DNA of 64,000 nt from Stictocephala bisonia (lineage: Eukaryota; Arthropoda; Insecta; Hemiptera; Membracidae). Where the stretch lies: the NCBI GenBank assembly GCA_035578905.1, contig JAQJVL010000248.1, positions 976,501 to 1,040,500 on the forward strand. The letters run 5' to 3'. The notes under the pieces are model-generated. The model had not been told where the DNA came from, made no database searches, and saw only the letters and a program-made list of their open reading frames with translations. Both the position numbers and the translations under genes were made by a program. The number at the start of each line of letters is the position of its first letter. Position 1 is the stretch's first letter. Shown here piece by piece: positions 57,023 to 64,000 of the stretch.

Positions 57023-57250
57023 TTATACCCTTGATTATATACACCTACAATAGATAAACCATCTAATAGGAATATTTGTGGCAGTAATTTTGTTAGTTAG
57101 TGTGGCCCGCAACCACAGCTGTTTTAAACTGCATTATATTTACATGGAGCTACACTAGCGCTCCACAACGGACCACAAAAACAGCTGATATTTTGAGACT
57201 CAAAATTTAACATTGGATGGGAAATCTATTTGTGTATAAAATCAATGCTT
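57023..57250 (+). repeat. Dispersed repeat E, copy 2
   Basis: Matches 40,204-40,442: TACCCTTGATTATA, CTACAATAGATA, ATAGGAATATTTGTGGCAG, CCCGCAACCACAGCTG, ACTAGCGCTCCACAACGG, CCACAAAAACAGCTG. The inverted AACCACAGCTG and CAGCTGT motifs suggest a small palindromic element. Confidence 0.85.
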
Positions 57251-57327
57251 ATACTTACTTTAGTAAGAATAAGTAGCATATTAATACTGATACAACATAA
57301 AAGATATTTACACTAATAACAGATAGA

Positions 57328-58299
57328 CGGTTACTATCGGCGCAGAAATTATGTGTTCTCAGGTTTGTAGATTGTTTACTGAGAAACTAAGAGATCTATG
57401 ACAAATACAATCACACCATTGTTTTCCTGGTTTAATTGTAGGTTATTACATATGCATTTTAAAATTTTATTGTATGTTTTAATAATTGTTATATAGTTGT
57501 AAAAAAACAAAGTATCGGCATTTTAACTAGTTTTCACTGCGCATCAACTTTACACTTTTATTACTAAAACCCCTGTAAATGTATCACACTTATATTTAAA
57601 TATATGGCTGGCAAAAAATACTTTTCATAATCGTAACTATTCCACTAAAAAAGCTACTATCACGTTCCTGAAACATCTCTTGGCTTCTAGAGGTCGTAAA
57701 ATTAATTACTTTGTCACGTTGTAATCCTTATGACGTGTATGGTTACGATACATTACTTTCATATGCGTAAGTAAGCAAAGTAGTTATAAATTGATTTGAA
57801 TATGTGTACATTGATCTACGTAAAGTGGTTTTAAATTAAATCTATCTAAAATCATTAGTTGCTTACGCATATGAAAGTAATGTACCGTAACTATACATGT
57901 AATAAGGATTACAACAAGACCAAATAATTCATTTTACAACCTCTAGAAGCTAAAATAAACGTTTTTTCAGGAAATTGATAAAAGGTTTTTTAACGAAAAT
58001 TAAAATTCTTAAATTTATAAAACTTAGAAAACATTCCTGTCAACCGTGTTTTGAAAAATAAATGCGATGTAAAAACGAGTTGCTGAGTAATAAAAGTGTA
58101 AAGTTTATGCACAGTGCAAACCAGCTAAATTACTGGTACCTTTTTTTGTTATTGCAAATATGATAAAAATTATCAAAACTTATAATAGAATAGATTATCT
58201 TATAACTAATAGATTTCTATTAGTTTCTACGAAACTGTAGTTTCTTAGTAAACACCCTTCAAACTCGGGTACATATAATTTCTGTACTGACAGTAACTG
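57328..58299. mobile_element. Foldback element, family A, copy 2 (in the channel intron)
   Basis: The arms run 57,328-57,785 and 57,863-58,299. Centre-proximal ends: CATTACTTTCATATGCGTAA against TTACGCATATGAAAGTAATG. Middle: CTTCTAGAGGTCGTAAAATT against TTTTACAACCTCTAGAAGC. Outer: GCAGAAATTATGTGTTCTCA against CGGGTACATATAATTTCTGT. The same sequences in the same order make up 7,540-8,461. It ends 214 bp before a coding exon. Confidence 0.88.
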
Positions 58300-58513
58300 C
58301 AGTAATGATCAACAACAGTGAGGTAACAGTAAGTTGATACAGTTTACAAGAAGTGTAAATACTTATTAAATATGAATAATAATAATGAAAGTAATGAAAA
58401 TTATAATCCATCTAGTAGTGTGTTTTTTTATATTTTTTTTAAATATATGCAGGATATAAATATACTATTTCTTTGTACAATAAAAAACAATGCATTCCTT
58501 AGCTGTGTCACAG

Positions 58514-58619
58514 ACCCTTCGAATGGCTGATCCTGTTCACAATATTTGCCAACTGTGTCGCTCTGGCGGTGTACACTCCTTACCCCAACAGTGACTCCAA
58601 CACCACAAACGCTTATCTG
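58514..58619 (+). CDS. Ca-alpha1D: L-type voltage-gated calcium channel alpha-1 subunit, exon (domain I S1 and S1-S2 loop)
   Basis: 106-bp exon. Its first base completes the Lys codon split by the intron. It then encodes [35 protein letters not shown]: the first transmembrane segment of domain I and the start of the extracellular S1-S2 loop. The Asn-Thr-Thr sequence there is a potential N-glycosylation site. The acceptor is TGTCACAG|A and the donor CTG|GTATGT is strong. The 35 complete codons and the phase fit the preceding exon exactly. The next exon (an S2-encoding segment starting like EKIEYVF) was not found before the window ends. Confidence 0.95.
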
Positions 58620-58990
58620 GTATGTACAAGCAGAATTTTTACCTGTACATGTTTTAATCACCTCATGTCAGAATTGTATTTCAATTTTAATGCTAAGCCT
58701 TCATTAAAGTTTTCTTCAATTGGGTAAAAATGAATGTTAGACGATGTGTCTAACAGTTTATAAAAAAGCTTGCACCAAGTTCCAACGAGGTTCAAGCTTT
58801 TCTACCCACCCTGATCAAAAGATAAGGTTTTCAATGGTAGCCAGTGTGGCAGTTCAAAGCGTAAGAGATTTAGACTGAGGCCAAGGTCCAAGGTTAAGCG
58901 GTCAGTAGGCCTACTCCACTCGTTAGATTTAAATTCTTAACAGGCCTGACCCATGTAAACTTTCATGGTAAAGCCTCCGGATGACCTTGT

Positions 58991-59274
58991 GAAAATTCTA
59001 TGGTTTTTAAGTTACCTTAAATTCCGTCGGGTATCCAATTTTAATGTAAACTACAGCTGTTTCGAAGTATTTAACACTTCATCATCAGACTTGGGACATT
59101 CACACACAAATACGTAGTACCTGTACAGGACAAGTGTTATGTGTTTTTTATGTTTTTTGTGTGTGAATGTTCGGACTCTGATGATGAAGTGTTAAATACT
59201 TCGAAACAGCTGTAGTTTACAGTAAAATGTGATACCCGACGGAATTTAAGGTACCTTTAAAACCATAGAATTTC
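58991..59274. mobile_element. Short palindromic MITE
   Basis: 284 bp. The left half GAAAATTCTATGGTTTTTAA, TACCTTAAATTCCGTCGGGT, TAAACTACAGCTGTTTCGAA, GTATTTAACACTTCATCATC is followed by its near-exact reverse complement, ending ...AACCATAGAATTTC at 59,274. The inner loop is about 80 bp around GTACCTGTACAGGACAAG. No ORF is present, so it depends on transposase supplied elsewhere. Confidence 0.9.
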
Positions 59275-60211
59275 CATGTAAACTGGCCGGTGAAGTTGTT
59301 CTCTTAAAAAAAAGAAAAAGAAAAACATGATATACTAATGATAATGCTTTTTCTAGCAATTATTATTAGCAATGAAATTTTAAATAAAATACGAAGGAAA
59401 ATATTTCACTTACGAGTCCTGTTGTGATGTATTACTTAATGTGTTGCTGACTAAATACATGTGTGCATAACTATAATATACATATGACACATACAGTATC
59501 CTTAAACACCACGAAGCGACTATAGTAACGTAGTAACTGTATAATGAATAACATATGTATAAAGCTGGTGACTAATGATCAACTTTGTTTACAAACGTGT
59601 GGTATAATTTTGTGGAAAGATAAATAAAGGTTTGTCAGTGCCTTGAGGGGGCTCACAAGGAAGATCTAGGCTGAATTACATGCCTGTGTTTCATATGTAT
59701 GTACACCTCAAAAGGAAGGCAAAAAAGAGTGGAATGGAGGACTAATGGGCTACGTAGGTCTTGCTATCCACCTTCGAAGTGAGTGAATAAGCTCTGAAAT
59801 ATTTGTCAGCTGAAAAATTATAATTAATTGTCTGATTTATCGGAATATTTAATTCGCATAGATGTTTCAAGATGAAATATATTATTGGTGGACAATATAT
59901 GTAATGTTCAATGCTTCAAGTGTTAAAGGAAACAAACACAACGTTTCAACAGGTATGACAAACTCATGTCGTCTTCAAGTTTCACCCGTTCAACCTGAGG
60001 CTACATTTAAAACTAGACTTTTTTCTTCTTAACCCATACTAATTCAAGAAAACGCTAAAAACTACGGTTGACTGTTAAGAAAGTCAAGTGTTCTTAAGGA
60101 ATATCACATATAACACAATTTTACAAAATATAAAACACAATATAAAATACGAATTTTCAACCAAACACAAAGCAGGATATAAAATAGAAAAAATATTCAT
60201 CTTATTCAACC

Positions 60212-63147
60212 AGGACTGGGTTATATCAACTCAGGACCCAGGGTTCCTCGCACCACTACTCTCACGAGACGAACTCACCACGAACGTCAAAGACGAACTG
60301 AATCTGAATCCCTGTGGCAACTGGCAAGTCGATCCGTGGTCAGTGGTGAAGGGAACCTCCTAGCGATGCCTAGGTGGACTGGGTTATATCAACTCAGGAA
60401 CCAGGGTTCCTCGCACCACTACTCTCACGAGACGAACTCACCACGAACGTCAAAGACGAACTGAATCTGAATCCCTGTGGCAACTGGCAAGTCGATCCGT
60501 GGTCAGTGGTGAAGGGAACCTCCTAGCGATGCCTAGGTGGACTGGGTTATATCAACTCAGGAACCAGGGTTCCTCGCACCACTACTCTCACGAGACGAAC
60601 TCACCACGAACGTCAAAGACGAACTGAATCTGAATCCCTGTGGCAACTGGCAAGTCGATCCGTGGTCAGTGGTGAAGGGAACCTCCTAGCGATGCCTAGG
60701 TGGACTGGGTTATATCAACTCAGGAACCAGGGTTCCTCGCACCACTACTCTCACGAGACGAACTCACCACGAACGTCAAAGACGAACTGAATCTGAATCC
60801 CTGTGGCAACTGGCAAGTCGATCCGTGGTCAGTGGTGAAGGGAACCTCCTAGCGATGCCTAGGTGGACTGGGTTATATCAACTCAGGAACCAGGGTTCCT
60901 CGCACCACTACTCTCACGAGACGAACTCACCACGAACGTCAAAGACGAACTGAATCTGATCCCTGTGGCAACTGGCAAGTCGATCCGTGGTCAGTGGTGA
61001 AGGGAACCTCCTAGCGATGCCTAGGTGGACTGGGTTATATCAACTCAGGAACCAGGGTTCCTCGCACCACTACTCTCACGAGACGAACTCACCACGAACG
61101 TCAAAGACGAACTGAATCTGAATCCCTGTGGCAACTGGCAAGTCGATCCGTGGTCAGTGGTGAAGGGAACCTCCTAGCGATGCCTAGGTGGACTGGGTTA
61201 TATCAACTCAGGAACCAGGGTTCCTCGCACCACTACTCTCACGAGACGAACTCACCACGAACGTCAAAGACGAACTGAATCTGAATCCCTGTGGTAACTG
61301 GCAAGTCGATCCGTGGTCAGTGGTGAAGGGAACCTCCTAGCGATGCCTAGGTGGACTGGGTTATATCAACTCAGGAACCAGGGTTCCTCGCACCACTACT
61401 CTCACGAGACGAACTCACCACGAACGTCAAAGACGAACTGAATCTGAATCCCTGTGGCAACTGGCAAGTCGATCCGTGGTCAGTGGTGAAGGGAACCTCC
61501 TAGCGATGCCTAGGTGGACTGGGTTATATCAACTCAGGAACCAGGGTTCCTCGCACCACTACTCTCACGAGACGAACTCACCACGAACGTCAAAGACGAA
61601 CTGAATCTGAATCCCTGTGGCAACTGGCAAGTCGATCCGTGGTCAGTGGTGAAGGGAACCTCCTAGCGATGCCTAGGTGGACTGGGTTATATCAACTCAG
61701 GAACCAGGGTTCCTCGCACCACTACTCTCACGAGACGAACTCACCACGAACGTCAAAGACGAACTGAATCTGAATCCCTGTGGCAACTGGCAAGTCGATC
61801 CGTGGTCAGTGGTGAAGGGAACCTCCTAGTGATGCCTAGGTGGACTGGGTTATATCAACTCAGGAACCAGGGTTCCTCGCACCACTACTCTCACGAGACG
61901 AACTCACCACGAACGTCAAAGACGAACTGAATCTGAATCCCTGTGGCAACTGGCAAGTCGATCCGTGGTCAGTGGTGAAGGGAACCTCCTAGCGATGCCT
62001 AGGTGGACTGGGTTATATCAACTCAGGAACCAGGGTTCCTCGCACCACTACTCTCACGAGACGAACTCACCACGAACGTCAAAGACGAACTGAATCTGAA
62101 TCCCTGTGGCAACTGGCAAGTCGATCCGTGGTCAGTGGTGAAGGGAACCTCCTAGCGATGCCTAGGTGGACTGGGTTATATCAACTCAGGAACCAGGGTT
62201 CCTCGCACCACTACTCTCACGAGACGAACTCACCACGAACGTCAAAGACGAACTGAATCTGAATCCCTGTGGCAACTGGCAAGTCGATCCGTGGTCAGTG
62301 GTGAAGGGAACCTCCTAGCGATGCCTAGGTGGACTGGGTTATATCAACTCAGGAACCAGGGTTCCTCGCACCACTACTCTCACGAGACGAACTCACCACG
62401 AACGTCAAAGACGAACTGAATCTGAATCCCTGTGGCAACTGGCAAGTCGATCCGTGGTCAGTGGTGAAGGGAACCTCCTAGCGATGCCTAGGTGGACTGG
62501 GTTATATCAACTCAGGAACCAGGGTTCCTCGCACCACTACTCTCACGAGACGAACTCACCACGAACGTCAAAGACGAACTGAATCTGAATCCCTGTGGCA
62601 ACTGGCAAGTCGATCCGTGGTCAGTGGTGAAGGGAACCTCCTAGCGATGCCTAGGTGGACTGGGTTATATCAACTCAGGAACCAGGGTTCCTCGCACCAC
62701 TACTCTCACGAGACGAACTCACCACGAACGTCAAAGACGAACTGAATCTGAATCCCTGTGGCAACTGGCAAGTCGATCCGTGGTCAGTGGTGAAGGGAAC
62801 CTCCTAGCGATGCCTAGGTGGACTGGGTTATATCAACTCAGGAACCAGGGTTCCTCGCACCACTACTCTCACGAGACGAACTCACCACGAACGTCAAAGA
62901 CGAACTGAATCTGAATCCCTGTGGCAACTGGCAAGTCGATCCGTGGTCAGTGGTGAAGGGAACCTCCTAGCGATGCCTAGGTGGACTGGGTTATATCAAC
63001 TCAGGAACCAGGGTTCCTCGCACCACTACTCTCACGAGACGAACTCACCACGAACGTCAAAGACGAACTGAATCCCTTGGCAACTGGCAAGTCGATCCGT
63101 GGTCAGTGGTGAAGGGAACCTCCTAGCGATGCCTAGGTGGACTGGGG
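60212..63147. repeat. 163-bp satellite array (~18 near-identical copies) in the channel intron
   Basis: The unit starts GGACTGGGTTATATCAACTC, then AGGAACCAGGGTTCCTCGCA, CCACTACTCTCACGAGACGA, and ends TCCTAGCGATGCCTAGGT. It recurs every 163 bp (TAGCGATGCC at 60,361 and 60,524). Copies are almost identical, differing by single changes such as one deleted A at about 60,959 and a TAGTGATG at 61,828; the last copy has a short deletion near 63,073. The unit contains the palindrome GGAACCAGGGTTCC. Composition is GC-richer than the flanks. Confidence 0.98.
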
Positions 63148-64000
63148 AAGGTGATTGGGGAGGGGGAGTTTTCTTGTGATTGTTTGAAATATCCCTTGTA
63201 TTTTTTGAAAAATTGTGTTGAATTTGAAAAGAATACAATAATCATTATTACACATATAATACGATTCTCGCACATTTTGGTTGAATACACAAGTGCCAGC
63301 ACAAAGTTATCCCTCACAATATCTTATTCAAAATTTGCTTAAGACTTTTGTTACTGCCGCAGATGTTGTTGGTTCATTTACATATTCCATTATAAACACA
63401 TAAACGGTCAGAAACTCACATTTATATCTTAGAGATCGTATTGTCTTTACGGCCACTCAAATAGCCAACTTTGTGTGTCTACGCTGAAATAATAAATTTC
63501 ACTCCCCCAACTCAAATACCTAGTGACTATATTTTGGTTTGTAGAATCTAAAAGAGCAAGCGCTGTGTCATATCGTCTTCTTACGAATAATTTATAGTAT
63601 ACGAATTTATATAATACATATAAAGTTGATAAATTTTATTTTACACCCTAACTGTTATAAAACTGATGATAATATGATTTTAAGAGTCCGCAGAGGCTGT
63701 CGGAAGCTGTGGGCCATATTTGTTGTAATCCCATAAGCACAATGTTATTTTCCAACCGGAAATACGATCACGCGTATCCAAACTAAACAGTTATTTTTTA
63801 ACGGATTTTTTCCAAACAAATTGCATTTGATCAAAAATGTAATTGCGCGTTGGATTGTTTTGAATTTATAATTATTTTCATAAAACAAATATAAAAAATA
63901 TTTAGTTTGAAGTTTTTATTTTCTTCTATTTTTCAAAGCTAAGAGTATTTATTCAAAATATGAAAAGCAAACCCAATGCACAATATGATAACGTTTAAAA

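Larger units (their letters stand above)
54968..58513 (+). other. Intron of the calcium channel gene (3.5 kb)
   Basis: Lies between the two exons. It contains a 35-bp minisatellite, dispersed repeat E and foldback A copy 2. Short frames at 55,282, 55,673 and elsewhere in it have no recognised content. Its last bases before the next exon are TGTGTCACAG. Confidence 0.85.
58620..64000 (+). other. Downstream intron of the calcium channel gene (at least 5.4 kb, open at window end)
   Basis: Starts with the donor GTATGT. It contains a palindromic MITE (58,991-59,274) and a 163-bp satellite array (60,212-63,147). The remaining parts, 59,275-60,211 and 63,148-64,000, are AT-rich with nothing recognised. 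Confidence 0.8.

Noticed and set aside
58620..64000. Next channel exon (S2 segment)
   Set aside because: Searched by eye for an EKIEYVF-like sequence with an upstream AG; none found. It is probably beyond the window.

Overview
This is eukaryotic, AT-rich nuclear DNA from an animal, most likely an insect. Two exons of a host L-type voltage-gated calcium channel alpha-1 gene (Ca-alpha1D/cacna1d type) lie at the right end with canonical AG/GT splice borders. The mobile DNA is of insect character: RTE and Jockey-like LINEs, PIF/Harbinger elements with an MADF partner, long foldback elements ending in TATACAGGGTGT, and a DUF4817-type helix-turn-helix remnant. A hemipteran is my best guess, but that is inference. 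No bacterial or organellar genes, tRNA, rRNA or CRISPR array was recognised.

Layout. 1-20,000 is gene-poor. It holds a 117-bp array at the left edge, a LINE fragment, relatives of a GC-rich 36-bp minisatellite, a first foldback element (about 7,540-8,461), an 83-bp array of about 3.1 kb, and an antisense LINE remnant near 19,200-19,480. 20,395-26,360 is a decayed Jockey-like LINE. It is split by a PIF/Harbinger element (22,815-25,052, TTA duplication), which itself contains a second Harbinger element (23,274-24,875). 27,700-36,345 is mostly tandem arrays (39-, 113-, 13- and 66/72-bp units) plus a broken third Harbinger transposase gene. 37,220-45,883 carries five long inverted-repeat (foldback) elements with TATACAGGGTGT-like ends; two pairs abut and share their TATA. 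The first holds a helix-turn-helix remnant interrupted by the 36-bp minisatellite. 46,489-50,260 is a 93-bp minisatellite into which an RTE-clade LINE has jumped, leaving an 11-bp target duplication and creating a chimeric 1,182-residue reading frame.

54,709-54,967 and 58,514-58,619 are two consecutive coding exons of the calcium channel (end of the N-terminal cytoplasmic region into S1 and the S1-S2 loop of domain I). Their intron contains a 35-bp minisatellite, a dispersed repeat and a second copy of the first foldback family. The following intron contains a short palindromic MITE and about 18 near-identical copies of a 163-bp satellite. No further channel exon was found before the window ends. 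By my coordinates about 15.5 kb, roughly a quarter of the window, is tandem repeat. Many of the long open frames are artefacts of repeat units divisible by three.
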